Below are positions 54,013 through 62,060 of a stretch of DNA of 64,000 nucleotides, one piece after another. Position 1 is the stretch's first letter, and every line of letters starts with the position of its first letter. The notes beneath the pieces were generated by a model. It saw only the letters and a program-made list of their open reading frames with translations. It made no database searches and was not told where the DNA came from. Origin of the DNA: CAIVND01 sp035532075 (GTDB lineage: Bacteria; Actinomycetota; Acidimicrobiia; Acidimicrobiales; Bog-793); NCBI GenBank assembly GCA_035532075.1, contig DATKRV010000006.1, positions 7,722-71,721 of the forward strand, in the 5' to 3' direction. A program made the translations under genes and the position numbers.

Positions 54013-55884
54013 GTGTTTCCCCGACCTGATCACATTCCGGACGCGCCGGGTTCGTATCAGTTCAAGGACGAGGACGGGCGCATTATCTACGTCGGCAAGG
54101 CGAAGAGTCTCAGGTCGCGCCTGTCGAGTTATTTTGTTCGGCCAGCGTTGTTGCACCCGCGTACGGCCCAGATGATGGAGCGCGCTGCCTCGGTGGAGTG
54201 GATCCAGGTGGAGAGTGACGTCGAGGCGATCATGTTGGAATACAACCTGATCAAGATCCACCGACCTCACTTCAACGTGCGACTGATCGACGACAAGACC
54301 TATCCGTGGCTGGCGGTCACGGTGGACGAGAGGTACCCCCGGGCGATGATCACGCGCGGTGTCCGGCGAAAGGGTACCCGGTACTTCGGCCCCTATGCGC
54401 AGTCGTACGCGCTGCGCGAGACGCTCGACCTGCTCTTGCGCACCTTCCCGCTTCGCACCTGCAACGACGCAAAATATGTGCGGCACGAGCGACTTGGTCG
54501 CCCCTGTCTCCTCTTTCATATCGAGCGATGCAGTGGCCCGTGTGTTGGCGAGATCTCGCCGGAGGACTACCAGATACTGGTGAATGGAATCATGGCTTTC
54601 ATGGACGGCGACACCAAGGCGATCTCCGAGCGCCTCGAGGCGGCGATGCACGAGGCCTCCGAAGAGCAGAACTACGAGGAGGCCGCGAGCTATCGGGACA
54701 AGCTCGAATCGATCCAGATCGCCGGTCAGCGCCAAGAGATGGTTGCCTCTGTGGACGAGGATCTGGACATCATCGGAGTTGCACACGATGAGCTCGAGGC
54801 AGCCGTCCAGGTGCTCTACGTGCGACACGGTCGGGTTGTGGGAAGAGATGGGTTCATTCTCGAAAAGGTGGAGCCGATGACGGCCGAACAGCTCAGCGGG
54901 CGGGTGCTTGAGACAAACTACGGGGAGACTCCGCTTCGCATCGCCGGCGAGATACTCGTTGACGTCCTGCCAGATGAGTGTTCCACCTATGCCGACTGGC
55001 TCTCCGAGCGTCGGGGACGACGCGTGAACATCCATGCGCCAAAGCGCGGCCGCAGACGTCATCTGCTCGACACCGCGATTTCGAACGCGAAGGAGGAGCT
55101 TTTGCGCCACCGGACGCGACGCGCCGGGGATCTGACCTCGCGCGCACAGGCGCTCGAACAGCTGAAGCACTACCTCGGTCTGAAGATGTCACCGCTTCGC
55201 ATCGAATGCTACGACATGAGTCACCTTCAGGGAACGAACTACGTGGGATCGATGGTCGTCATGGAAGACGGTCTTCTCAAGCGGCCGGACTATCGAAGAT
55301 TCAAGGTGAACTCTGTCGGGGGCAACGACGACTACGCAGCGATGCGGGAGGTGCTCTTGCGTCGTCTGCGCCGCATCGACGAAGACGCGAACTCTGCTGG
55401 GGGGGGAAGGCCGGCACGATTTTCCTATCCACCGCAGCTGCTCCTGCTCGACGGGGGCAAGGGTCAACTCGGCGTGGGTATCGATGTGGTGCGCGAGCTA
55501 GGTCTTGATGGACAACTTGAACTCGCTGCGCTCGCCAAGCAGTTTGAAGAGGTCTATGTGCCTGGACGCCCTGATCCGATCCGCATCCCGCGCGACAGCG
55601 ATGCAATCTATCTCTTGCAGCAGATCCGTGACGAGGCGCACCGCTTTGCCATTTCCTTCCACCGGGAGTTGCGCAACCGTCGGATGACGAAGGGGGCTCT
55701 TGACGACGTGAGCGGACTTGGACCAAAGCGCAGGAGACGGATCTTGCGCGAATTTGGCACCGTGCGAGCGATCAGAGCTGCGTCGCGTGACGAACTCCGG
55801 GCGATCGATTGGCTTCCAGATCCGGTCGCGTCTGCCCTCTATGACCATCTGCACTCCTCGGACAACGAACGACGCGGGGCGTAA
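54013..55884 (+). CDS. uvrC: Excinuclease ABC subunit C
   Basis: A 623-residue dual-incision nuclease. N-terminal GIY-YIG domain (DAPGSYQFKDEDGRIIYVGK, AKSLRSRLSSYF), Cys cluster segment (CLLFHIERCSGPCVGEIS), UVR motif (ISERLEAAMHEASEEQNYEE, residues about 205-225), RNase H-like second nuclease domain (RIECYDMSHLQGTNYVGSMV with the first catalytic Asp), and C-terminal helix-hairpin-helix (LDDVSGLGPKRRRRILREFG). GTG start after a leaderless signature. Confidence 0.96.
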   Translation: MFPRPDHIPDAPGSYQFKDEDGRIIYVGKAKSLRSRLSSYFVRPALLHPRTAQMMERAASVEWIQVESDVEAIMLEYNLIKIHRPHFNVRLIDDKTYPWLAVTVDERYPRAMITRGVRRKGTRYFGPYAQSYALRETLDLLLRTFPLRTCNDAKYVRHERLGRPCLLFHIERCSGPCVGEISPEDYQILVNGIMAFMDGDTKAISERLEAAMHEASEEQNYEEAASYRDKLESIQIAGQRQEMVASVDEDLDIIGVAHDELEAAVQVLYVRHGRVVGRDGFILEKVEPMTAEQLSGRVLETNYGETPLRIAGEILVDVLPDECSTYADWLSERRGRRVNIHAPKRGRRRHLLDTAISNAKEELLRHRTRRAGDLTSRAQALEQLKHYLGLKMSPLRIECYDMSHLQGTNYVGSMVVMEDGLLKRPDYRRFKVNSVGGNDDYAAMREVLLRRLRRIDEDANSAGGGRPARFSYPPQLLLLDGGKGQLGVGIDVVRELGLDGQLELAALAKQFEEVYVPGRPDPIRIPRDSDAIYLLQQIRDEAHRFAISFHRELRNRRMTKGALDDVSGLGPKRRRRILREFGTVRAIRAASRDELRAIDWLPDPVASALYDHLHSSDNERRGA

Positions 55885-55925
55885 GTGCCAAGCAAGTCCG
55901 GGATTGGGTCGAGGGTCGAAGGTCG

Positions 55926-56714
55926 ATGATGCAAGAGGGTCGCGGAGAGCTTTCAAAGGGCACGCCGGTCGAGATCGCCCGCGCAATCTGGGATGAGCAC
56001 GCGCAGTGGTGGCGTGCGACTTTCAGCGAGGGCGCGGACATCGAATATGCACAAGAGATCGTGCCGCTTGTCATCGGGATGTTCGCCGGTCGACGTCATG
56101 TACTCGACCTCGGATGTGGTGAAGGGCAGATTGCGCGCGCGCTGTGTCGGGCGAATGAAGTGATAGAGATCATTGGTCTCGATCCGTCCAACGCGCAGCT
56201 GTCGAACGCGCGTAACGTTGCCTCGCCGGCGATCTCTTATGTCCAAGGAGCCGCTGAGCAGGTTCCATTTGCCGATGGTTCGTTTGACGGTGTCGTCTGT
56301 TGCCTTGCGATAGAACACTGTGAAGACGTCGATCGGGTTCTCAACGAGGTAGCGCGCGTACTTGGCCCAGGCGGCCTCTTTTTCTTGCTCATCAACCACC
56401 CCATGTACCAGGGAATCGGGAGCGGATTCGTCGATGACCGGATTCTCGGAGAGCACTACTGGCGAGTCGGCCCCTATCTCGAGGAGCGGGTTGCCTTCGA
56501 GGAGGTGGACCGCGGCGTCATCCTTCCCTTCGCGCATCGTCCGCTGTCTCGTTACATCAATCCACTTGGAGCACATGATCTTGTGCTGGTCGAGATGTTC
56601 GAACCACCACCATTACCCGCCTTTCTCACCGATTCCACCGATCCCGAGCTCGAATCGACCATCCCACGCCTGCTCGCCATGCTCTTCGAGCATCGACCCC
56701 GGCCTACAATCTGA
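55926..56714 (+). CDS. Class I SAM-dependent methyltransferase (Methyltransf_11 type)
   Basis: A 262-residue protein. Motif I VLDLGCGEGQIARALC, post-I IIGLDPSNAQLSNARN, motif II-like FADGSFDGVVCCLAIEHCED, motif III LNEVARVLGPGGLFFLLINH. Substrate unknown; the Asp/Glu-rich PPLPAFLTDSTDPELEST C-terminus is not informative. Start at either of two adjacent ATGs. It lies between uvrC and rapZ, often occupied by a small methyltransferase in actinobacteria. Confidence 0.82.
   Translation: MMQEGRGELSKGTPVEIARAIWDEHAQWWRATFSEGADIEYAQEIVPLVIGMFAGRRHVLDLGCGEGQIARALCRANEVIEIIGLDPSNAQLSNARNVASPAISYVQGAAEQVPFADGSFDGVVCCLAIEHCEDVDRVLNEVARVLGPGGLFFLLINHPMYQGIGSGFVDDRILGEHYWRVGPYLEERVAFEEVDRGVILPFAHRPLSRYINPLGAHDLVLVEMFEPPPLPAFLTDSTDPELESTIPRLLAMLFEHRPRPTI
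56705..56710 (+). promoter_or_regulatory. Candidate -10 element for rapZ
   Basis: TACAAT at 56705-56710, inside the methyltransferase 3' end, 64 bases before the rapZ GTG. No convincing -35. Confidence 0.3.
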
Positions 56715-56774
56715 ACGACAACGTGGCACGACAGCGGGTCGATTAGTCGTTGACGCGAGAGAGGATTCACGAGT

Positions 56775-57629
56775 GTGATTGAGTGTCTTGTCGTCGCTGG
56801 TCTGTCTGGAGCAGGGAGATCGAGTGCCGCCGCGACGCTCGAGGACCTCGGCTGGTTCGTGATCGACAACCTCCCGCCGACGTTGATCGGCCGCGTCGCC
56901 GAGCTCGCGGCGAGACGCGATTCCGATCTCGAGCGACTCTGCTTTGTCACCGGACGCGCCGGACCAGACTCAATCGGAGATCTCAACGCGGTCGTTACGA
57001 CATTACGCGCGACGGGCGCGCGTGTGAGGATGTTGTTCCTTGATTCTTCAGACGAGGTTTTGGTTCGCAGGTTCGAGGGAACGCGTCGCCGGCACCCCGT
57101 CGAGGCACCCACACTTCTTGATGCGATCCGCACGGAGCGGGTGCAGTTGCAAGATATCCGCCAGAGCGCCGATGTGGTCATCGATACGAGCGCGGTGAAC
57201 ATCAATGAGTTGCGCAGCAGGCTCTCCGATCTTTTTGTCGATGACCGGTCGGGCGGGGGAATGGAGACGGCGGTGCTCTCATTCGGTTTCAAGCACGGTC
57301 TCCCGCTTGACGTCGATGTTGTCCTTGATTGCCGATTTCTTCCCAACCCACATTGGGTTGACCAACTGCGAAACCTCACCGGTCTTGATGAGCCGGTGCG
57401 AAAGTTCGTTCTCGAGTCTGAGCAGTCGCGGGAGTTCCTCGACCGCGTCTTCGACCTTCTGACGTTCTTGCTTCCTGCCTATGCGAAAGAGGGCAAGGCA
57501 TATCTGTCGATTGCGATTGGATGCACGGGGGGTCGGCACCGCTCGGTCGTGATCGCCGAGGAACTCGCCCACAGGATCGAGGAACTCGGTTTTCATCCAA
57601 ATGTGCACCATCGTGATATCGAGCGATAG
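56775..57629 (+). CDS. rapZ: RapZ/YvcJ nucleotide-binding protein
   Basis: A 284-residue P-loop protein. The N-terminal ATPase-like half has VVAGLSGAGRSSAAATLEDL, WFVIDNLPPTLIGRVAEL, RMLFLDSSDEVLVRRFEGTR and RRHPVEAPTLLDAIRTERVQ. The C-terminal half has LSFGFKHGLPLDVDVVLDCR, RFLPNPHWVDQLRNLTGLD and IGCTGGRHRSVVIAEELAH. In E. coli RapZ controls GlmS sRNA turnover; in Gram-positives YvcJ hydrolyses GTP. GTG start with GAGAGG upstream. Adjacent to yvcK as in most Gram-positives. Confidence 0.94.
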   Translation: MIECLVVAGLSGAGRSSAAATLEDLGWFVIDNLPPTLIGRVAELAARRDSDLERLCFVTGRAGPDSIGDLNAVVTTLRATGARVRMLFLDSSDEVLVRRFEGTRRRHPVEAPTLLDAIRTERVQLQDIRQSADVVIDTSAVNINELRSRLSDLFVDDRSGGGMETAVLSFGFKHGLPLDVDVVLDCRFLPNPHWVDQLRNLTGLDEPVRKFVLESEQSREFLDRVFDLLTFLLPAYAKEGKAYLSIAIGCTGGRHRSVVIAEELAHRIEELGFHPNVHHRDIER

Positions 57630-57666
57630 TCGGGCGAAATATGATCGATCAGTCGAGGTGGAGATC

Positions 57667-58569
57667 ATGAACGCGGCGATGCGCCAGAGCGAGCGCTTTC
57701 CCGGTGGTCCGCGCGTTGTGGCAATCGGGGGCGGACACGGGCAGGCGAAGAGCCTTGCGGCGATCCGTCAATTTGCCAGTTCGGTGACCGCGATTGTCTC
57801 GGTGGCCGACGACGGAGGATCGAGCGGACGACTGCGCAAGGAGCTTGGGATTCCCGCCCCGGGCGATCTGCGCAGGTGTGTGCATGCCCTTTTGCCGGAA
57901 GACTCTTTGCTTGGTGACGCGCTTGAGCATCGCTTTGGAGCTGGGGAGCTCGAAGGTCACGCGTTCGGAAATCTTCTCCTCGCCGCGCTCTGCGTGGCGA
58001 CGGACGACTTCGCGGATGCCGTCGGAGAGGCCTGTCGCCTGCTCGATACCGTTGGCGTGGTGTGGCCAGCGACGACGACTCCGGTCACGCTGTGTGCCTC
58101 GACGCGTGACTCCGAACTCGCCGGCCAGGTGCGGATCATGGCCACCGAGGGGGTGACCGAGGTCTCGCTCAATCCGATCGATGCTCCTTCTCCAGAGGGC
58201 GCAATACGGGCAATCAAGGAGGCGGAGATGGTCGTGCTCGGGCCGGGCTCACTCTATACGAGCGTGCTTGCAGCGCTTGTGCCGCGCGACGTGCGAGATG
58301 CATTGCACTTTTGCGAGGCAAAGACCGTCTATGTCTGCAATCTGCGCCAACAGATCCCCGAGACGGCCGGATACAGCGTCGGTCTCCACGTCGAGGCCCT
58401 GATCGCGCATGGCATCACCCCCGACGTGGTGATTGCCGATACGCGCGAGATCGATCTCGGCGAGGTGCCAAGGGGTGTCGAGCTGCGCACCGCCGCACTG
58501 ACCAGCGTAAAGGCGGCGGTGCATGATGTCGACCTACTTGCCAAAGAGCTCGTCTCGTTGTTGCCCTGA
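57667..58569 (+). CDS. yvcK: YvcK/CofD-fold gluconeogenesis factor
   Basis: A 300-residue protein: RVVAIGGGHGQAKSLAAIRQ, VTAIVSVADDGGSSGRLRKE and LGIPAPGDLRRCVHALLPED form the UDP-GlcNAc-binding N-terminus; LEGHAFGNLLLAALC and MVVLGPGSLYTSVLAALVPR follow. YvcK links carbon supply and cell-wall synthesis in Bacillus and Mycobacterium (CuvA). ATG 57667 follows GAGGTGGAG. whiA normally comes next, but here the next gene is gap. Confidence 0.92.
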   Translation: MNAAMRQSERFPGGPRVVAIGGGHGQAKSLAAIRQFASSVTAIVSVADDGGSSGRLRKELGIPAPGDLRRCVHALLPEDSLLGDALEHRFGAGELEGHAFGNLLLAALCVATDDFADAVGEACRLLDTVGVVWPATTTPVTLCASTRDSELAGQVRIMATEGVTEVSLNPIDAPSPEGAIRAIKEAEMVVLGPGSLYTSVLAALVPRDVRDALHFCEAKTVYVCNLRQQIPETAGYSVGLHVEALIAHGITPDVVIADTREIDLGEVPRGVELRTAALTSVKAAVHDVDLLAKELVSLLP

Positions 58570-58755
58570 GTGATTTGATCGCCCGTTCCCTCTCCGCGTG
58601 GCACCGCTGTGACCTGCACTTTGTATGGGAAATGCGATGATGGGCATTCGGTTGTTGCACGGACGGCTTTTCTAGGGCAGATTGTCTCGACTGCAATGGG
58701 GCAGTAAGTCGTGGCGCGCAAGCGTCGCGCGTACAGGTGTTCGGACGGTGACGGT
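58570..58755. other. yvcK-gap intergenic gap where whiA is expected
   Basis: Only 186 bases separate yvcK and gap. I see no remnant of WhiA (no LAGLIDADG-like or helix-turn-helix sequence). The stretch holds promoter-like TTGTTGCAC followed by TTTTCTAGGGCA for gap. No other gene. Confidence 0.45.
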
Positions 58756-59775
58756 ATGACCGTACGGGTGGCAATCAACGGTTTCGGCCGGATCGGGCGG
58801 AATTTCCTACGGGCCGTTTCGACATCAGGCAGTGAAATCGAGGTCGTTGCCCTCAACGACCTCGTCTCCATCGACGCCAACGCGCATCTTTTGCGCTATG
58901 ACTCCTCCCACGGGCGGTTCCCCGGAACGGTCGTGGTCGACAGTCGGGGGATTGTCGTCAATGACCGAGCGATCGCGGTCTATGCCGAACGTGACCCGAA
59001 GGATCTTCCCTGGAAGGATCTCGCGATTGACGTGGTCGTCGAGTCGACTGGGCGCTTCACCAAGCGCGACCAGGCGGCCAGGCACCTTGAGGCGGGCGCG
59101 CGACGCGTCGTGGTCTCTGCCCCCGCCGATGGAGCCGACGCAACATTTGTCGTCGGCGTGAACGACCAGAGCTTTGACCCCTCTTCACACTTCGTCGTTT
59201 CGAATGCGTCGTGTACCACCAACTGCTTCGTGCCGATGGTGAAGGTGCTCGATGATGCCTTTGAGGTCCGTCACGGCCTGATGACCACCGTGCATGCGTA
59301 CACCAACGACCAGGAGCTGCTCGATCTTGCGCGTGACAACATGCGCCGAGCGCGTGCCGCTGGTGTGAACATCGTCCCAACGCAGACCGGTGCCGCCCGA
59401 GCGACAAGCCTCGTCTTGGAGTCGATGAAGGGCCGTCTCGACGGTCAGGCGCTGCGCGTGCCGGTCCAGGATGGATCGATCACCGATTTCACCGCGATCG
59501 TCGGCGCGTCCGTCACGGTGGATCAGATCAATGCGGCCTTCGCGGCCGCGTCGAACTCCGGGCCCCTTGCGCCGGTGCTCGAGTACACGACGGATCCGAT
59601 CGTCTCGAGTGACATCGTCGGAAATCCCGCCTCGTGTATCTTCGACTCGGAGCTGACGATGGCGATGGCGCTGCCCGATGGGACGACACTCGTCAAGGTC
59701 TTCGGTTGGTATGACAACGAGTGGGGATATTCGAACCGTCTCGCGGATCTGATTGCGATCATCGGCAAGCCGTGA
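58756..59775 (+). CDS. gap: Glyceraldehyde-3-phosphate dehydrogenase
   Basis: A 339-residue NAD-dependent enzyme. VRVAINGFGRIGRNFLRAVS begins the Rossmann fold, SNASCTTNCFVPMVKVLDDA holds the catalytic Cys, LMTTVHAYTNDQELLDLARD the catalytic His, and WYDNEWGYSNRLADLI the C-terminal signature. ATG 58756 with ACGGTGACGG upstream; GTG 58711 is in frame. Its stop overlaps the GTG of pgk. Confidence 0.96.
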   Translation: MTVRVAINGFGRIGRNFLRAVSTSGSEIEVVALNDLVSIDANAHLLRYDSSHGRFPGTVVVDSRGIVVNDRAIAVYAERDPKDLPWKDLAIDVVVESTGRFTKRDQAARHLEAGARRVVVSAPADGADATFVVGVNDQSFDPSSHFVVSNASCTTNCFVPMVKVLDDAFEVRHGLMTTVHAYTNDQELLDLARDNMRRARAAGVNIVPTQTGAARATSLVLESMKGRLDGQALRVPVQDGSITDFTAIVGASVTVDQINAAFAAASNSGPLAPVLEYTTDPIVSSDIVGNPASCIFDSELTMAMALPDGTTLVKVFGWYDNEWGYSNRLADLIAIIGKP

Positions 59776-60893
59776 GTCACCTCCTCCCGGAACTTGAGGA
59801 CCTTCCCCCGTTATCCGGGAAAAGTGTCCTCGTCAGAGTCGATTTCAATGTACCGCTGAAGGTCGACGAATCCGGCCAGAGGGTGATCACCGATCGCTTT
59901 CGCATCCGCGAGGCGCTGCCGACACTGACCTATCTGATCAATCACCGAGCACGCGTCACGGTTTGTACGCATCTCGATCGACCGGGTGGAAAGTTCGTCC
60001 CCGAGCTCAGCGTCGAACCGATCCGCGACTATCTCAACGAGCTCGTGCCCGGCGTGAACCTACTCGAGAACCTCCGTTTCGATCCGGGTGAAGAGGCGAA
60101 CGACCCGGCGTTCCTTGACTGGCTCCTGGACGGTCATGACTACTTTGTCAACGATGCGTTCGGTGTCTCCCATCGTCCGCATGCCTCGGTGATCGGACCC
60201 CCGACGCGGCTGCCATCGGCTGCGGGAAGGCTCTTGGCACGCGAGGCTGGAGTGCTGAGTCGATTGATCACCGCTCCGAACCGACCGTTCGTCGCGGTTG
60301 TCGGAGGGGCAAAGATCTCGGAGAAGCTCGCGGTATTGCGCGCGCTCTCGACCAAGGTCGACACCTTGATCGTCGGCGGAGGGATGTCGTATACCTTTCT
60401 CGCCGCCCTTGGTCACGGGATCGGCGATTCGCTGTTCGATCCAACCCAGGTCGAGGCATGCCGGGAGCTGCTCGAGGGTCCGACGAGGATTCTCCTTCCC
60501 CTTGACACGGTGGCAGTCAATCGGGCAAGTGGCGAGGTGCGCTCGGTTGGCGATGACATTCCGAGTGGCTTCTCCGGCCTTGATATCGGTCCGCTCTCGG
60601 TGGCGCGTTTTGTCGAGGAGATCGCCGGCGCGAAGACCGTGCTCTGGAATGGACCGATGGGTGTCTTTGAAGACGAGCGTTTCTGTGCCGGAACCCGCGC
60701 CGTCGCCGAGGCCGTCGCCTCGTGCGAGGGTTTTACCGTCGTCGGCGGCGGGGACTCTGTCGCGGCGATCGATGCATTCGAACTCGAGGACCGCATCGAC
60801 CATGTCTCGACCGGTGGCGGTGCCTCGATGGAGTTCATCGAGCAGGGAGACCTCTGTGGCATCGCCGCACTGCGCAACTCCGTCCGCCACTAA
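59772..60893 (+). CDS. pgk: Phosphoglycerate kinase, with a short N-terminal domain
   Basis: A 373-residue glycolytic kinase; the family usual is about 390-400. LPPLSGKSVLVRVDFNVPLK, CTHLDRPGGKFVPELSVEP, LLENLRFDPGEEANDPAFLD, FVNDAFGVSHRPHASVIGPP, VVGGAKISEKLAVLRAL, WNGPMGVFEDERFC and VSTGGGASMEFIEQG are in order. The missing 20 or so residues lie between DYLNELVPG and the LLENLRF block, where others carry a VxFADDxxG segment, and the HLGRP motif is HLDRP. The GTG start overlaps gap. Confidence 0.94.
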   Translation: MSHLLPELEDLPPLSGKSVLVRVDFNVPLKVDESGQRVITDRFRIREALPTLTYLINHRARVTVCTHLDRPGGKFVPELSVEPIRDYLNELVPGVNLLENLRFDPGEEANDPAFLDWLLDGHDYFVNDAFGVSHRPHASVIGPPTRLPSAAGRLLAREAGVLSRLITAPNRPFVAVVGGAKISEKLAVLRALSTKVDTLIVGGGMSYTFLAALGHGIGDSLFDPTQVEACRELLEGPTRILLPLDTVAVNRASGEVRSVGDDIPSGFSGLDIGPLSVARFVEEIAGAKTVLWNGPMGVFEDERFCAGTRAVAEAVASCEGFTVVGGGDSVAAIDAFELEDRIDHVSTGGGASMEFIEQGDLCGIAALRNSVRH

Positions 60894-60948
60894 GCGCGTG
60901 ACTGCTGGGCTTTCGAGAGGGGTCGTCGTGTCTCGATCGGGCCTCTTC

Positions 60949-60960
60949 TAAGGTGGTGTG
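60949..60960 (+). promoter_or_regulatory. Leaderless -10 element for tpiA
   Basis: TAAGGT (60949-60954), six bases, GTG 60961. This decides the start: the tandem GTG at 60958 would sit only three bases after the hexamer. Confidence 0.5.
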
Positions 60961-61749
60961 GTGACAACCAGACGTTCCATGCTCATCAGCGGCAACTGGA
61001 AGATGTACGAGAACCACTACGAGGCGATCAAGCTCGTCCAGGAGCTGGCTGCGCTGTTACGTGCCGAGGGTGTTCCAAACCATCGCGAGGTGAGCGTGCA
61101 CCCTCCATTCACCTCGATCCGCACGGTGCAGACCGCCGTTGAGTCCGATCATCTTCCCTTGGCGCTCGGAGCCCAGAGCTGTCACTTCGAAGACCGCGGA
61201 GCGTTCACGGGTGAGATCAGCGCGGAGATGCTCGCCAAGCTCGGCGTCGCCTATGTGATTGCAGGCCACTCCGAGCGCAGGGTCTTGCTTGGCGAGACCG
61301 ACGAGATCGTGCGCCGCAAGGTCGATGCGATCCTGCGGAATGCGATGCGTCCGATTCTCTGTGTCGGCGAGACGATGGAAGAGCGCTCCGCAGGGCGCGC
61401 GAGAGAGGTCGTTGCCCGACAGCTCCGTCTCGCGCTCGAGGGCAGGACCACCGAGCAGGTCGCCACCTGCGTGATCGCCTACGAGCCGCTCTGGGCGATC
61501 GGCACGGGTGAGACAGCCAGCCCTCGAGACGCGGGGGAGATGTGCAGCGCAATCCGCTCGGTGATCAGCGAAATTGCTGGTCGAGCGGCCGATGCATGTC
61601 GTATCCAGTACGGGGGGTCGGTGAATCCCGACAACGCGCCGGAGCTGTTGCGGGCGAAGAATGTCGATGGACTTTTGGTCGGCGGCGCGAGTCTCGACGC
61701 AGCGAAGTTCATGGCGATTGTGCACGCGGGTGTCGATCCCGCCCGCTGA
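60961..61749 (+). CDS. tpiA: Triosephosphate isomerase
   Basis: A 262-residue TIM barrel. SMLISGNWKMYENHYEAI carries the catalytic Asn-Lys, YVIAGHSERRVLLGETDEI the His, ACVIAYEPLWAIGTG-type segment (CVIAYEPLWAIGTGETASPR) the Glu and loop 6, and IQYGGSVNPDNAPELL the phosphate-binding loop. Third glycolytic gene in line with gap and pgk, with its own apparent leaderless start. Confidence 0.96.
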   Translation: MTTRRSMLISGNWKMYENHYEAIKLVQELAALLRAEGVPNHREVSVHPPFTSIRTVQTAVESDHLPLALGAQSCHFEDRGAFTGEISAEMLAKLGVAYVIAGHSERRVLLGETDEIVRRKVDAILRNAMRPILCVGETMEERSAGRAREVVARQLRLALEGRTTEQVATCVIAYEPLWAIGTGETASPRDAGEMCSAIRSVISEIAGRAADACRIQYGGSVNPDNAPELLRAKNVDGLLVGGASLDAAKFMAIVHAGVDPAR

Positions 61750-61829
61750 GGGGGAGAGCGGATGGGTGAGCTGATAGCCTAATTGGCCGGTCAGGTGCGC
61801 GCTTGACCATTTTTTGGAGGTCTCCGCAG

Positions 61830-62060
61830 GTGCTGACAGACGCAATAGTTGCCGTTGAGGTTCTCTCTTCGTTTGCACTGATCTTGCTGATTCTCTTGCA
61901 TAGTGGCCGCGGTGGTGGCCTCTCGGACATGTTTGGATCATCCGTTGGATCGGCCGCCGCCGGTTCGACCGTCGCTGAGAAGAACCTTGACCGTCTCACG
62001 ATCGCCTTTGCGGTGGTATTCGCGTTCACAACGGTCATCATTGGTCTGCGGTGGGGCTGA
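61830..62060 (+). CDS. secG: Preprotein translocase subunit SecG
   Basis: A 76-residue membrane protein: first helix AIVAVEVLSSFALILLILLH, the conserved SGRGGGLSDMFGSS loop, then second helix LDRLTIAFAVVFAFTTVIIG. Part of SecYEG, aiding protein export. GTG 61830 has TTGGAGGTC eight bases upstream; a TTG at 61803 is in frame but lacks conservation. TAGCCT at about 61775 is a likely promoter. Placed after tpiA as is common. Confidence 0.92.
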   Translation: MLTDAIVAVEVLSSFALILLILLHSGRGGGLSDMFGSSVGSAAAGSTVAEKNLDRLTIAFAVVFAFTTVIIGLRWG

